From: Flavobacterium sp. J372
Lineage (GTDB): Bacteria > Bacteroidota > Bacteroidia > Flavobacteriales > Flavobacteriaceae
Assembly: GCF_024699965.1 (NCBI RefSeq)
Contig: NZ_JAJOMZ010000004.1
Coordinates: 186,001 to 250,000, forward strand
Direction of reading: 5' to 3'
Length of the DNA: 64,000 nucleotides
Shown in pieces: positions 9,604 through 20,466 of this stretch. Both the position numbers and the translations under genes were made by a program. The notes below the pieces were generated by a model. The model had not been told where the DNA came from and ran no database searches. It saw only the letters and a program-made list of their open reading frames with translations. Within the stretch, counting starts at the first letter, position 1. Every line of letters starts with the position of its first letter.

Positions 9604-12525
9604 TTAAAATTTAACATTTGCACCAACAAGGAAAGTTCTCGGCCTCGGATAAATAGTATTATCTATACCGCCAAATATTTCCGGGTCTATACCGCTATAC
9701 TTAGTAATAAGGAATACATTTTGCATACCGGCATAAATCCTAAGTGATGTGTCATCATTCATCCATTTGTTGAATGTATAACCAAGCGTTACGTTATCCA
9801 TCCTCAGGAAAGATGCATTCTCAATATAATAGTCTGAAAGAAGTACCCTGTCACCCACTGTGTCGAAATTTGAATCTTGTACAGATCTAGGAACGTTACC
9901 AAGAGCAGACTGGTCTATAAGCCTGTCCCACTGCGCAAGGTTTGAGTTTACGTTATTATAAAGCCTTCCGCCAATACTTGCACGCAGGTTAAAGTATAAA
10001 TCAAAATTGTAGGCATTAAAGTTTGATGCAAAACCCAGCGTTACTTTAGGGTCAGCATTTTTATAGATATACCTGTCACGGTCATTAATTGTACCGTCGC
10101 CATTTAAATCAGCATATGCCCCTTCAATAGGATTGTTGTTTGCGTCATATAATTGCTTGTAAACATAGAAAGAAGACGGGTTAAATCCTTCTTTTAGCAA
10201 TTGAATAGTTGTACCTGTACCACCTGCAATACCCCCTGTAGGAATTTCACTATTATTTATCAATTTAGTAATTTCTCTTTGGTAGTGCGATGCATTGAAA
10301 TTCACGTTCCATTTAACTCTGTCGATATTTACAACTGATGCATCAACAGAAAATTCAATACCTTTTGTAGTGAATTTACCAACATTCTGGAAGCCCTGGT
10401 TACCAAAGTTAGATCCGTCTGCTACCGGGCCAAAAGTTAACAAGTCGCTAGACTCTTTATAAAATGCATCTATGCTACCGGTAATCCTGTTGTTAAAGAG
10501 GCCATAGTCAATACCAACGTTATATTGCATAGTCTCTTCCCATTTAATTTCGGTATTAATAAACTGTGCAATTGCAGTTTGGGATGGGGTTCCGTCAAAT
10601 GAATATTGTGATGTTGGTTGTGATAAAATGTAACGCTGAAGATAGCTATATGCTGCAGATATGTCCTGCTGGCCTGTAACACCCCAGCTTGCTCTTAGCT
10701 TAAGGTCGCTTAGCGTGTTTGAACCTTTTAGGAAAGACTCTTCGCTTATCCTCCAGGCCAAAGCTGCTGATGGGAAACTGCCCCAGCGGTTATCTTCACT
10801 AAACCTTGAAGAGGCCTCATGCCTATAGGTTAGTGTTAAAAGGTATTTATCAGCCCAAGTAAGGATACCTCTTCCAAAGAAGCCTACAAGTACAATATCT
10901 GGTGCTGTATTTACATCAGCTATAGAGTTAGGGTTTACCCTGTCACCGGTATTGAAGTCTTCAGCATCAAATTTCTGGTAATTATAACCTGCAGTTGCAT
11001 CTACATTGAGCCTTCCTATATCTTTCTTATAATTTAGGTAAGCATCTAAATTAGCGTTTTTACGGTAGCTTGTGTATTCTGAATCTGTTCCGAAAGGTAC
11101 ACCCCCGTTCTCAAAGCCCGAACCACTTCTTGGTGGCAGGTAGTTAAACCCTTCACCTTTACTCTGGTCAAAGCCAAGACTTACAAATGCCCTCATTTCA
11201 GGAAGAAAATGTAATCTGTAGTCAAAATCAACATTACCGTAAATCCTGTTTACACGTGATTTATTTTTTTCTTTGCAATAAGGCTGCCACAGGGTTACGT
11301 GCCTGGTTAGCAGTAAGTATGTCACCCGCAGCATTAGTATATTGAAAGAATCCGCCAAAATCTTTAGTTTCATCATATACCGGCTGTGTAGGGTCAAAGC
11401 GTATCGCCGCACCTTCTACACCATCAGCAAACCTGTTCTTTTCATGTGAATAGTTTGCATTAATGTTTATCTTAAGATGGTCATTGAATATACTTGGGTT
11501 CATAGCCAATGATGTTGTAGTCCTGTTAAAGCTGTTTGTAAGCCTTAATCCTTCCTGGTATGTATTACCTACGGATAAACGGGTAGGAATGGTTTTAAAC
11601 AAAGACCCGCGAACAGAAATGTTATTATCTACAAGATCTGTTTTTTGATAAATTTCATCCTGCCAGTCAGTATTGGCATTTCCTAAAAGGCCTACCTGCA
11701 ACGGCTCTCTTTCAGCAATCAGCGCACGGAATTCGTCAGCACTGAAAACATCAATTTTCTTTGCCAGCCTGCCACGGCCATATTGGAAATTATAATCAAC
11801 AGCTAGGTCTTTTCCTCCCTTCTTAGTAGTAATTATAATCACACCATTTGATGCCCTTGAACCATAGATTGCTGTTGCAGAAGCATCTTTCAAAACTGTA
11901 AAAGATTCAATATCATTAGGGTTTATTGATGCTAATATTGATGTAGCACCACCGGCATTGTTGTTAGTAATAGGCAAGCCATTAATAACAATCAGCGGGT
12001 CATTTGAAGCGTTTAAAGAAGCACCGCCGCGAATCCTTATTGCTGAGCCTGAACCCGGCGCACCGCTGGTATTGATTGTAACACCTGCTACACGACCGTT
12101 TAAAAGGTTTTCTGCTGTTACTACAGCACCACGGTTAAAGTCTTCAGCGGTCACACTGGTAAGTGACCCTGTAGCATCTTTTTACGCACAGTTCCGTAAC
12201 CGATAACCACCACTTCTTCAAGCTGAGTGGCATCTTCGGTTAAAGAAACATTTAGTGAGCTTTGCCCTGTATATTCAACAGTGTTTGAGGTAAAGCCTAC
12301 AAAAGAAAATACAATACGGCTGCCGTTTGATACGCCTGATAATGTGTAATTACCATCCATATCGGTAACCGTGCCGTTTGTGGTGCCTTCTACAATTACA
12401 TTTACGCCGGGCAAAGGCTCTCCCGATGCGTTGTCACGAACAGTACCCGTTACTGTGCTCTGTGCCAGAGCAGTTAAGGGCAGCATAAGCAACAACAGTA
12501 AAAACTTTGAGTAGAGTGTTTTCAT
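9604..12525 (-). CDS. susC: SusC-family TonB-dependent outer-membrane transporter, two frameshifts
   Basis: Energy-dependent import of maltooligosaccharides across the outer membrane with SusD as lid. Three frames together give one protein of about 973 residues: signal peptide (to TALAQ), a CarboxypepD-like domain ([19 protein letters not shown]), the TonB box region [12 protein letters not shown], the plug domain (IRIRGGASL, then the conserved [21 protein letters not shown]) and the beta-barrel ending GANVKF. Frameshift one lies in the T5 run 12179-12183, where one more T restores [18 protein letters not shown]. Frameshift two lies in the T7 run 11264-11270, where one T fewer restores [15 protein letters not shown]. 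The two cancel in length. The rest of the gene is intact, so errors in the sequence are the likely cause. It is the first gene of the leftward arm, under the operators at 12592-12649. Confidence 0.92.
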
Positions 12526-12591
12526 ACAAGTTGTTTAGGTTAATTTTGCTTTTTTGGTTAGCTTATAATCCACTTCGAATGTTAAAATTAT

Positions 12592-12605
12592 GTAAATTAA
12601 TTTAC
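12592..12605. promoter_or_regulatory. Perfect 14-bp palindrome upstream of susC
   Basis: GTAAATTAATTTAC reads the same on both strands. On the minus strand it fills the space between a TTG and a TAATTTTA sequence that could be the -33 and -7 elements of the susC promoter (spacing 15, shorter than usual). It may be an operator, or only an AT-rich coincidence. Confidence 0.4.
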
Positions 12606-12609
12606 CAAA

Positions 12610-12649
12610 AAAACGTTTTCGGATTTGCAGGCAACCGCAAACGTTTTCG
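12610..12649. promoter_or_regulatory. Pair of LacI-type operators between susC and the LacI regulator
   Basis: Two sites share AAACGTTTTCG, with the palindromic core AAACGTTT centred at 12614/12615 and 12642/12643, that is 28 bp apart. This core is typical of LacI/GalR-family operators. The sites lie in the divergent region, just upstream of the putative susC promoter, where a LacI-type protein could act as activator or repressor. The neighbouring lacI gene is the obvious candidate for the binding protein. Confidence 0.75.
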
Positions 12650-12751
12650 TGTTGAAAACTTTCGCCATTTCGCAGAATTTCAGTAAGATAATTGCTATTA
12701 ATAAAAATTAAGTTTAAATTTATTTTCGAAATTTTAGTTAACATTTTTTTA

Positions 12752-13777
12752 ATGAAGAGAAAGGTCACCCTTAAACAAATTGCAAAGGAACTTGATGTAT
12801 CAATTTCTACTGTCTCCAAATCCCTGCGCAACAGCCCCGAAATAAGTGAAGATACCCGCCAAAAAGTTCAGGCATTTGCAAAACTGTACAATTACCGGCC
12901 TAACAATATTGCGCTGAGCCTTAAAAACAAGAAAACCAAGACTATAGGCATCATTATTCCTGAAATTGTGCACCACTTTTTTGCCACGGTAATCAGCGGG
13001 ATTGAGCAGGTAGCCAATGAAAACGGCTATAACGTAATCGTGTGCCTTTCAGATGAATCTTTTGACAAAGAAGTGATAAACATGGAGATGCTTGCAACCG
13101 GCAGTACAGACGGTTTCATCATGTCTCTATCTAAAGAAACACAGCAAAAAAAAGACTTTCACCACATACAGGAGGTAATAAACCAGGGCATGCCCGTGGT
13201 AATGTTTGACCGTGTTACCAATGACGTGCTTTGTGACAAAGTAATTATAGACGACCAGCTCGCGGCTTATGAAGCAGTAGATTTCCTGATTAATGCAGGA
13301 TTTAAGAAAATAGCCCTGGCTACTACTGTTGATTATGTGAGCGTTGGCAAACTACGTACCGAAGGCTACATAAATGCCCTGCACGACAGGGATATTGAAG
13401 TTGATGAGAACCTGATTGTGAAGATTGAAGATATTGAAAATTGCGCTTCAAAGATTGAAACCCTGCTGCAGGAGCAAAGGCCTGATGCCATATTTGCTGT
13501 CAACGAGCTATTTGCCGTTACCTGCATAAAGCTTGCAGCAAAAATGGGAATAAAAGTTCCTGAAGACCTGAATGTGATAGGATTTACAGATGGTATAATT
13601 TCACAATACTCTTCGCCAAGTATTACTACCGTGAGCCAGAACGGTATAAAAATGGGCGGGAAAGCCGCAAAAATGCTCATTGAAAGACTTGAGCTTGAAG
13701 ATGAGGAAGACGAGCACTACCGTACTGAAGTTATAGAAACGCATCTGGTAGAAAGAGAATCTACGTCAACGTTGTAG
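12752..13777 (+). CDS. LacI-family regulator of the maltodextrin locus
   Basis: A 341-residue cytoplasmic regulator. The ATG at 12752 begins MKRKVTLKQIAKELDVS, placing the helix-turn-helix at about residues 4-25 (TLKQIAKELDVSISTVSKSL) and the hinge helix around YNYRPNNIALSL. The rest is a periplasmic-binding-protein-like sugar-sensing domain (about 60-335) with the usual TIGIIIPEIVHHFFA start and the VIGFTDG segment. An alternative start 60 bases upstream adds residues unlike the family. The gene is divergent from susC and next to the rightward arm, and likely senses maltose or maltodextrin. Whether it activates or represses cannot be read from the sequence. Confidence 0.93.
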   Translation: MKRKVTLKQIAKELDVSISTVSKSLRNSPEISEDTRQKVQAFAKLYNYRPNNIALSLKNKKTKTIGIIIPEIVHHFFATVISGIEQVANENGYNVIVCLSDESFDKEVINMEMLATGSTDGFIMSLSKETQQKKDFHHIQEVINQGMPVVMFDRVTNDVLCDKVIIDDQLAAYEAVDFLINAGFKKIALATTVDYVSVGKLRTEGYINALHDRDIEVDENLIVKIEDIENCASKIETLLQEQRPDAIFAVNELFAVTCIKLAAKMGIKVPEDLNVIGFTDGIISQYSSPSITTVSQNGIKMGGKAAKMLIERLELEDEEDEHYRTEVIETHLVERESTSTL

Positions 13778-13816
13778 TTGTATATAAAGTACTTAACCAC
13801 AATATTTTATAAAATT

Positions 13817-13846
13817 AAATTCTGCCATTGGTGCAGAATTTTTTTT
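13817..13846 (+). terminator. Terminator after the LacI gene
   Basis: A 9-bp stem (13817-13825 with 13833-13841), 7-base loop and an eight-T tract, 40 bases after the lacI stop. It separates lacI from the transporter operon that follows. Confidence 0.85.
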
Positions 13847-13877
13847 GCGTTAAAAATTTTTCAGATTAAAAAACCTT

Positions 13878-13979
13878 TATATTTGCTTTTGATTATCAAG
13901 GCTTATACTCCACTTCACCCATAAGTTTTTGATAAGCAGTAGCGCGCTTATCGTATTATAAATTATTTAATTACGATAA
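13878..13979 (+). promoter_or_regulatory. Putative promoter and start-codon hairpin of the MFS transporter operon
   Basis: TATATTTG at 13878-13885 matches the flavobacterial -7 element TAnnTTTG; no TTG at the right distance is seen. The leader of about 90 bases ends in an 8-bp perfect inverted repeat (13948-13955 with 13972-13979, loop 16) whose right arm ends on the A of the ATG. Such a hairpin could reduce initiation. Confidence 0.45.
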
Positions 13980-15544
13980 TGGAAAAGCGTAAATTAGGTT
14001 TCTGGGGAATCTGGAACATGAGTTTCGGTTTCTTAGGGATACAAATGGGGTTTGCCCTGCAAAACGCAAATGTCAGCAGGATATTCCAAACCCTTGGTGC
14101 AGAGATAGATGACATCCCCGCATTATGGGTGGCAGCACCACTTACAGGGCTCATAGTACAGCCGATAATCGGCTATTTTAGTGACCGGACCTGGACAAAA
14201 CTGGGCCGCCGTAAGCCATATTTTTTACTGGGGGCTTTGCTTGCTTCTGCAGCATTATTTGTAATGCCCAATTCGCCTGTGCTTTGGTTTGCCGCCGGTA
14301 TGCTTTGGATTCTTGATGCTTCCATCAACATATCTATGGAGCCTTTCCGGGCATTTGTGGGCGATGTGCTGCCCGACAGGCAGCGTACTGCAGGTTTTGC
14401 CATGCAGAGCTTTTTCATTGGCGCAGGGGCGTATGTAGCATCCAAACTTCCTAATATATTTACGTATTATGGGGTTGCAAATACCGCTCCTGCAGGCGTT
14501 ATTCCAGATTCGGTTAAATATTCCTTTTACATTGGCGGCGCTGCATTTATCATCTCTGTTTTATGGACAATCTTTACCACAAAGGAATATTCGCCTGAAG
14601 AGCTAGCTGCTTTTGAAGCGCATGGTAAAGAACAGTACAAAGAAGATGAAAAACCGGAGTCATGGTTTAGGGCAAACGGCTCAAAACATTTCCTTATCGG
14701 GGTAATAGCATTGCTTGCCGGGCTTCTCCTTACGTATGTTATTTATTCTAACGAGCTTAAAAAAGACCTATATGTCCTGTCGCTCGGCCTTATAAGTACT
14801 GGCGGTATTGCGCTTATAATTTCAGGATTATTTCAGAAAAAAGGGAAATACAGAAATGGATTCATCACCATCATGAACGACTTCCAGTTTATGCCCGGTG
14901 TTATGAAACAATTGGCATGGGTACAGTTCTTCACCTGGTTTGCCCTGTTTTCAATGTGGATTTACACTACAGGTGCAGTAACCGAACATATTTTCAAGAC
15001 TACCGACACAACATCTGTCGCTTACAACACAGGCGCTAATGTAGTAAATGAAATGTTTGCCAATTACAACCTTGTAGGCGCTATTGCCGCGTTTTTATTG
15101 CCGGTAATTGCTAAACGCACCAGCCGTAAGTTCACCCACTTTCTAGCTCTTTGTGCCGGTGGACTTGGCCTTGCTTCAATCTATTTCCTTGGTAATTCAG
15201 GTGCATTCATGTATGAAATTTTCAGCATAGGAGAATTTACATTCTATATGTATGACATTTCAATGATTGGCGTAGGCGTGGCATGGGCAAGTATCCTTTC
15301 CATCCCGTTTGCTATGCTTTCCGGTGCATTGCCTGCTTCAAAAATGGGTTATTACATGGGCGTATTCAACTTTTTTGTGGTAATACCTCAGCTGTTGGCA
15401 GCATCAATCCTCGGCTTCCTGGTGTCAACTTTTTTCAATAACCAACCTGTGTATGCCCTGCTTATTGGCGGCGCATCAATGGTACTTGCAGGATTTATGG
15501 CGCTTAGGGTAAATGACAGAGCAAAAATTACAATCAAGAATTAA
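13979..15544 (+). CDS. MFS sugar transporter (SLC45/GPH type), probably maltose
   Basis: A 521-residue inner-membrane protein with about 12 predicted helices. The N-terminus (KLGFWGIWNMSFGFLGIQ) and the loop FSDRTWTKLGRRKPYFLLG, a GPH/SLC45 version of the MFS loop 2-3 signature, are typical of proton/sugar symporters used for disaccharides in Flavobacteria. A large cytoplasmic loop with many charged residues lies about 200-240. The gene is followed 30 bases later by beta-phosphoglucomutase and then by maltose phosphorylase. The simplest role is uptake of maltose or short maltodextrins from periplasm to cytoplasm for phosphorolysis. The substrate is inferred from context. Confidence 0.88.
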   Translation: MEKRKLGFWGIWNMSFGFLGIQMGFALQNANVSRIFQTLGAEIDDIPALWVAAPLTGLIVQPIIGYFSDRTWTKLGRRKPYFLLGALLASAALFVMPNSPVLWFAAGMLWILDASINISMEPFRAFVGDVLPDRQRTAGFAMQSFFIGAGAYVASKLPNIFTYYGVANTAPAGVIPDSVKYSFYIGGAAFIISVLWTIFTTKEYSPEELAAFEAHGKEQYKEDEKPESWFRANGSKHFLIGVIALLAGLLLTYVIYSNELKKDLYVLSLGLISTGGIALIISGLFQKKGKYRNGFITIMNDFQFMPGVMKQLAWVQFFTWFALFSMWIYTTGAVTEHIFKTTDTTSVAYNTGANVVNEMFANYNLVGAIAAFLLPVIAKRTSRKFTHFLALCAGGLGLASIYFLGNSGAFMYEIFSIGEFTFYMYDISMIGVGVAWASILSIPFAMLSGALPASKMGYYMGVFNFFVVIPQLLAASILGFLVSTFFNNQPVYALLIGGASMVLAGFMALRVNDRAKITIKN

Positions 15545-15574
15545 ACATCATCAATCATATCAATCAAAACATTA

Positions 15575-16231
15575 ATGAATCAAAAAGCATTTATTTTCGA
15601 CCTCGACGGGGTTATTGTTGACACGGCCAAGTACCATTTTTTGGCGTGGCAAAAGATAGCAGGCAGGTTGGGAATCAATTTTTCGCATGAACACAATGAG
15701 CAGCTTAAGGGCGTAAGCCGTGTACGCTCGCTCGACATAATTTTAGGCCTTGGCGGCGTAGAAGCAGCACAGGAAGATAAAGACAGGTGGCTTATCGAAA
15801 AGAACGAAGACTACCTGGGCTACATCACCAATATGAAGGAAGATGAGATACTGGAAGGCGTTGTGCCGGTATTGCAGTATTTAAAAGATAACAACCAGAA
15901 AATTGCGTTGGGCTCGGCCAGCAAGAATGCAAGGCCGATACTGGAGAAAGTGGGCATACTGCACTATTTTGATGCCATTGTAGACGGTAATGACGTAACC
16001 AACGCCAAGCCCGACCCTGAAGTTTTCATCCGGGCAGCGCAGTTATTAGGCATGCAAAGTGAAGGCGCAATGGTATTTGAAGACTCGGTAGCGGGAATTC
16101 AGGCTGCAAATGTTGCAGATATGGTAAGTATCGGCATAGGCGATAAAACGGTATTGCATGAAGCGCAATATAACTTTAATGATTTTACAGAAATAAGTAC
16201 AGAATTTTTAGAACAGCTAGTTAAGAATTAA
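15575..16231 (+). CDS. pgmB: Beta-phosphoglucomutase
   Basis: Converts beta-glucose 1-phosphate to glucose 6-phosphate. A 218-residue HAD-superfamily protein with nucleophile and acid/base aspartates Asp9 and Asp11 in FDLDGVIVD, the substrate loop GVSRVRSLDIIL, the GSASKNA motif II and the KPDPEVFIRAA / FEDSVAGIQAA motifs III and IV. It lies one base before the maltose phosphorylase start. The phosphorylase makes beta-glucose 1-phosphate, so the two enzymes form a direct chain into glycolysis. Confidence 0.95.
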   Translation: MNQKAFIFDLDGVIVDTAKYHFLAWQKIAGRLGINFSHEHNEQLKGVSRVRSLDIILGLGGVEAAQEDKDRWLIEKNEDYLGYITNMKEDEILEGVVPVLQYLKDNNQKIALGSASKNARPILEKVGILHYFDAIVDGNDVTNAKPDPEVFIRAAQLLGMQSEGAMVFEDSVAGIQAANVADMVSIGIGDKTVLHEAQYNFNDFTEISTEFLEQLVKN

Positions 16232-16232
16232 A

Positions 16233-18539
16233 ATGAACCAGGATTATATACTACCGGATAATTGGTCGATTATAGAAGAAGGATTTGATGCGGAAAGGGT
16301 AAAATCATCTGAGAGCCTTTTCAGTATTGGTAATGGTGCCATGGGCCAGCGCGCTAATTTTGAAGAAAGCTATTCAGGACATACTTTTCAGGGTAGCTAC
16401 ATTGCGGGCATTTATTACCCTGACAAAACCAAAGTGGGCTGGTGGAAAAACGGCTACCCCGAATATTTTGCTAAAGTGCTTAATGCTCCGAACTGGATTG
16501 GGATTAATGTTACCATAAACGGTGAACAGCTTGACCTTGCCAAATGTCAGGTAAAAAACTTCAGGCGTGAGCTGAACATGAAAGAAGGCTGGTACAACCG
16601 CTCTTTCGACGCCGTGCTAAAAAACGGGACTGAGGTTTCAGTTAATGTAAAGCGCTTCCTTTCACTCGTAAATGACGAACTGGGCATTATAAAATATGAT
16701 GTTACTCCAATAACCGGCGATGCTGAAATAATATTCGCACCATATATAGATGCAGGGGTAAAGAACGAAGATGCCAACTGGGAAGAAAAATTCTGGGAAC
16801 CGCTTGATGTGCAGCATAACGGAAATAGCGCTTTTGTAACAGCGCGTACTTTTAAGACACACTTCAACGTAGCCACATACATGCACAACAGTATCTTGCT
16901 TAATGGCGATGCGCAACAGGTATCACCTTCAAATGTTGAAGCAGATAACGACAAAGTGCAATTTACATACAGCATAAATGCAGCTAAAGGTGAAATGGCA
17001 TCAATCGTGAAATTTGGAGGCTATACGGTTTCGCTTAATCATGATAACGAAAAGCTTGTTGACGCTGCTGCAGCTGTAATAGCATCTGCAGAAGCGAAAG
17101 GATATGATGGGTTGCTTGAGGAACAAAAGCAGGCATGGGCCAACATCTGGGAAATGGCAGACATTACCATTGAAGGTGACGTGAAGGCCCAGCAGGGTAT
17201 CCGTTTTAATATTTTCCAGCTAAACCAAACGTATTTAGGCAAAGATGCAAGGCTAAATATAGGCCCGAAAGGGTTTACCGGAGAAAAATACGGCGGAAGC
17301 ACCTACTGGGACACCGAAGCGTACTGCATACCATTCTACATGGCAACGAAAGACCAGCAGGTGGCGAGAAATTTACTAACGTACAGACACAACCAACTGG
17401 GCAAAGCGATAGAAAATGCCGAAAAACTTGGCTTTAAGAATGGCGCTGCCCTCTACCCTATGGTTACCATGAATGGTGAAGAATGCCACAATGAATGGGA
17501 GATTACGTTTGAGGAAATTCATCGTAACGGGGCAATTGCGTTCGCGATTTACAATTATTACCGCTTTACAGGAGATTACAGTTACATTCCTGAAAAAGGC
17601 CTTGAGGTATTAATCGGCATTGCCCGCTTCTGGCACCAAAGGGCTACATTCTCTACAAAACAAAATAAATATGTTATCCTTGGGGTAACTGGGCCTAACG
17701 AGTACGAGAACAACGTAAACAATAACTTCTACACCAACTATATTGCAAAGTGGTGTATTGATTATGCGGTTGAGCAGATAGCAAAAGTAAAAGATGAATA
17801 CGCTGCAGACCATAGTCGCATCATGGGCATCACCAACCTTGATGCCGGAGAAATTGCAGAGTGGAAGAAGGTTTCCGATAACATGTACTTCCCTTATTCG
17901 GAAGAGCATGGAGTGTACCTGCAGCAAGATGGTTTCCTTGACAAAGAGCTGGTGAAGGTAAGTGATCTTGACAGGTCGCAGCGACCTATCAACCAAAAAT
18001 GGTCGTGGGACAGGATACTGCGCTCGCCATATATCAAGCAGGCAGATGTACTGCAGGGTTTCTATTTCTTTGAAGATCATTTTACAAAAGAGGAGCTTGA
18101 AAAGCATTTCGATTTCTATGAGCCTTTCACTGTGCATGAGTCGTCGTTATCACCGTGTGTGCACTCTATACAGGCAGCAACACTCGGCCGGATGGAACAG
18201 GCGTATACATTCTATTTACGGACATCACGCCTTGATCTTGATGATTATAATAAAGAGGTTGAAGAAGGCCTGCACATTACCAGCATGGCGGGCACATGGA
18301 TGAGCATCGTTGAAGGCTTTGGCGGCATGAGGGTGAAGAATGACATGCTGCATTTTGAGCCACGCATACCTGAACAATGGAAAGGCTACAGCTTTAAGAT
18401 AAACTTCCGTAACCAGATATTAAAAGTAGCTGTGCACCCGGGAGAAACCAACTTTACGCTTGAAGGTGACAAAGAACTTACTGTATATGTAAACGGCGAA
18501 GCGGTTACAGTTGAGCCCAATATGCTGGTGACGGTATAG
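16233..18539 (+). CDS. GH65 maltose phosphorylase
   Basis: A 768-residue cytoplasmic enzyme of family GH65 that splits maltose with phosphate into glucose and beta-glucose 1-phosphate. Domain order: N-terminal beta-sandwich (about 1-270), linker, (alpha/alpha)6 barrel (about 310-690) and a small C-terminal beta sheet. The signature MNGEECHNEWEITFEEIHRN around residue 415 contains the region of the general acid glutamate. It has no signal peptide. Other GH65 enzymes act on trehalose or kojibiose; maltose is favoured because the gene lies in a starch locus with pgmB. The gene starts one base after pgmB. Confidence 0.92.
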   Translation: MNQDYILPDNWSIIEEGFDAERVKSSESLFSIGNGAMGQRANFEESYSGHTFQGSYIAGIYYPDKTKVGWWKNGYPEYFAKVLNAPNWIGINVTINGEQLDLAKCQVKNFRRELNMKEGWYNRSFDAVLKNGTEVSVNVKRFLSLVNDELGIIKYDVTPITGDAEIIFAPYIDAGVKNEDANWEEKFWEPLDVQHNGNSAFVTARTFKTHFNVATYMHNSILLNGDAQQVSPSNVEADNDKVQFTYSINAAKGEMASIVKFGGYTVSLNHDNEKLVDAAAAVIASAEAKGYDGLLEEQKQAWANIWEMADITIEGDVKAQQGIRFNIFQLNQTYLGKDARLNIGPKGFTGEKYGGSTYWDTEAYCIPFYMATKDQQVARNLLTYRHNQLGKAIENAEKLGFKNGAALYPMVTMNGEECHNEWEITFEEIHRNGAIAFAIYNYYRFTGDYSYIPEKGLEVLIGIARFWHQRATFSTKQNKYVILGVTGPNEYENNVNNNFYTNYIAKWCIDYAVEQIAKVKDEYAADHSRIMGITNLDAGEIAEWKKVSDNMYFPYSEEHGVYLQQDGFLDKELVKVSDLDRSQRPINQKWSWDRILRSPYIKQADVLQGFYFFEDHFTKEELEKHFDFYEPFTVHESSLSPCVHSIQAATLGRMEQAYTFYLRTSRLDLDDYNKEVEEGLHITSMAGTWMSIVEGFGGMRVKNDMLHFEPRIPEQWKGYSFKINFRNQILKVAVHPGETNFTLEGDKELTVYVNGEAVTVEPNMLVTV

Positions 18540-18540
18540 G

Positions 18541-18572
18541 CCTCTCCCCAACCCCTCTCCCAAGGAGAGGGG
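18541..18572. repeat. C-rich hairpin repeat between operon genes
   Basis: A CCTCTCCCC tract followed by a perfect 9-bp stem (18552-18560 with 18564-18572) on a 3-base loop. It sits between the phosphorylase stop and the susA-like gene, within the same operon. It resembles the element at 55809-55862. Such CCCCTCTCC/GGAGAGGGG hairpins are common between genes in Flavobacteria. It has no T tract, so it is not a terminator. Confidence 0.65.
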
Positions 18573-18607
18573 CTATCACTCGGATGAAAAACCAAACAAA
18601 CAACAAT

Positions 18608-20447
18608 ATGAAAAAACTACTAATCTTATTGCTTCTTACCTGCGGATTTGCAAATGCACAGCTACAGCGCGTGGAGCCGCCTTTTTGGTGGAGCGGTATG
18701 AAGAACACCGAATTGCAGGTGATGTTCTACGGGAAGAATATTGCGCAGTACACTCCGGCAGTGTCCAACAACATCATCATCAAAAATGTGGTGAAGACCG
18801 AAAACCCCAACTATGTTTTTGTTACTATTGACACTAAAAATCTGCCTGCATCTAAACTAACTTTTACATTCAAAGATGGAAAAGGCAAGACTGCGCTTAC
18901 GCACAATTATGAGCTGAAGCAGCGCAGGGAAGGTTCGGCGCAACGTGAAAGCTTTGATTCATCTGACATGATTTACCTTATCATGCCCGACCGTTTCGCC
19001 AACGGCAACCCTGCCAATGACAATGTAAAAGGCATAGAAGACAAAATGAACCGTGCCGACAGCCACGGCCGCCACGGTGGTGATATTGAAGGCATTATTA
19101 AAAATCTTGATTACCTACAGGCCCTCGGTGCTACTGCCATATGGAACACTCCGCTATGCGAAGACAATCACCCTCGCGGATCATACCACGGCTATGCGCA
19201 AACCGACCTATATAAGATTGACCCCCGGTATGGCACCAATGAAGATTACCTGCGCCTTTCGGCAGAAATGAAGAAGCGTGGCATGAAGCTGATACTGGAT
19301 TACGTGACCAACCACTGGGGGAGCGAGCACTGGATGTATAAAGACCTGCCAACGTATGAGTGGGTGCACCAATTCCCTGGTTACTCACAATCAAATTACC
19401 GCATGACTACACAGTTTGATCCAAATGCTTCAAAAACAGATGCAGTACAGTGTATGGACGGGTGGTTTGTAGAGTCTATGCCCGACCTGAACCAAAGCAA
19501 CCCGCTTGTACTGAATTACCTTACCCAAAACGCAATATGGTGGATTGAGTACGCTGATTTGGGTGGTTTCCGTGTGGATACGTATTCTTACAACGACAAA
19601 GCCGGCATCGCAAAATGGACAAAAGCCATTACTGATGAGTACCCTTACTTCAACATCGTGGGTGAAGTGTGGATGCACGACCAAGCACAGATGTCGTACT
19701 GGCAGAAAGACAGCAAAATTGCGGCAATACAAAGCTACAATTCTCACCTGCCAAGCGTGATGGACTTTACCCTGCATGATGCTTTCGGGGGAGCTTTCAA
19801 CGAAGACAAAACCAACTGGGACCCAAGGCATGCAGCGCGTGTATGATAACTTCGCGAATGACTTCCTTTACCCGAATGTGAATAACCTGCTTGTATTTAC
19901 AGAGAACCACGACACAGGCCGTTTCAATGAAATTTACAAAGGCGACTTTAAAAAATACCAAATGGCGATGACGCTTATTGCTACGGTTCGTGGAATTCCT
20001 CAACTTTACTACGGCAGTGAGATAGGCATGGCCGGAGACAAGGGCAAGGGCGATGGTGACATCCGCAGGGATATGCCGGGCGGCTGGGCAGGCGATGCCA
20101 ACAGCGTGTTTACATCTGCCGGAAGGGATGCAAAACAGAAGCAGTTCTATGACTTCACGTCGAAACTTTTTACATGGAGGAAAAACAAGGAAGTGATACA
20201 CAACGGAAAAACACTTCACTACCTGCCGCATGACAATGTGTATGTGTACTTCCGCTACAATGATAAAGAGTCGGTTATGGTAGTCATCAACAATGCCGCT
20301 GAGGCAAAGACGTTTAAGACAGCACGTTTTAGCGAAGGCATCAAAAACTACAATAATGGTAAAGATGTTCTGACAGGTAAGTCGATAAATCTTGCGTCAG
20401 ACATTACCATCGACCCAAAATCGGTACTTTTACTGGAACTTAACTAA
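18608..20447 (+). CDS. susA: SusA-like GH13 neopullulanase/cyclomaltodextrinase, one frameshift
   Basis: Periplasmic breakdown of imported maltooligosaccharides. The ATG at 18608 gives the signal peptide MKKLLILLLLTCGFANAQ. An N-terminal cyclomaltodextrinase-type Ig domain (about 25-115) precedes the GH13 barrel, which opens with MIYLIMPDRFANGNP. Catalytic residues are Asp324 (GGFRVDTY), Glu353 (NIVGEVWMH) and Asp435 (FTENHDTGRF). The frame breaks at the C3 run 19822-19824; one C fewer turns DPRHAARV-stop into DQGMQRVYDNFAND, giving 612 residues. The extra base sits on a GGACC site. The enzyme lacks a T9SS domain and a lipobox, consistent with a soluble periplasmic location. Confidence 0.9.
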
Positions 20448-20466
20448 GCTAGAGAAATCAATAAAT

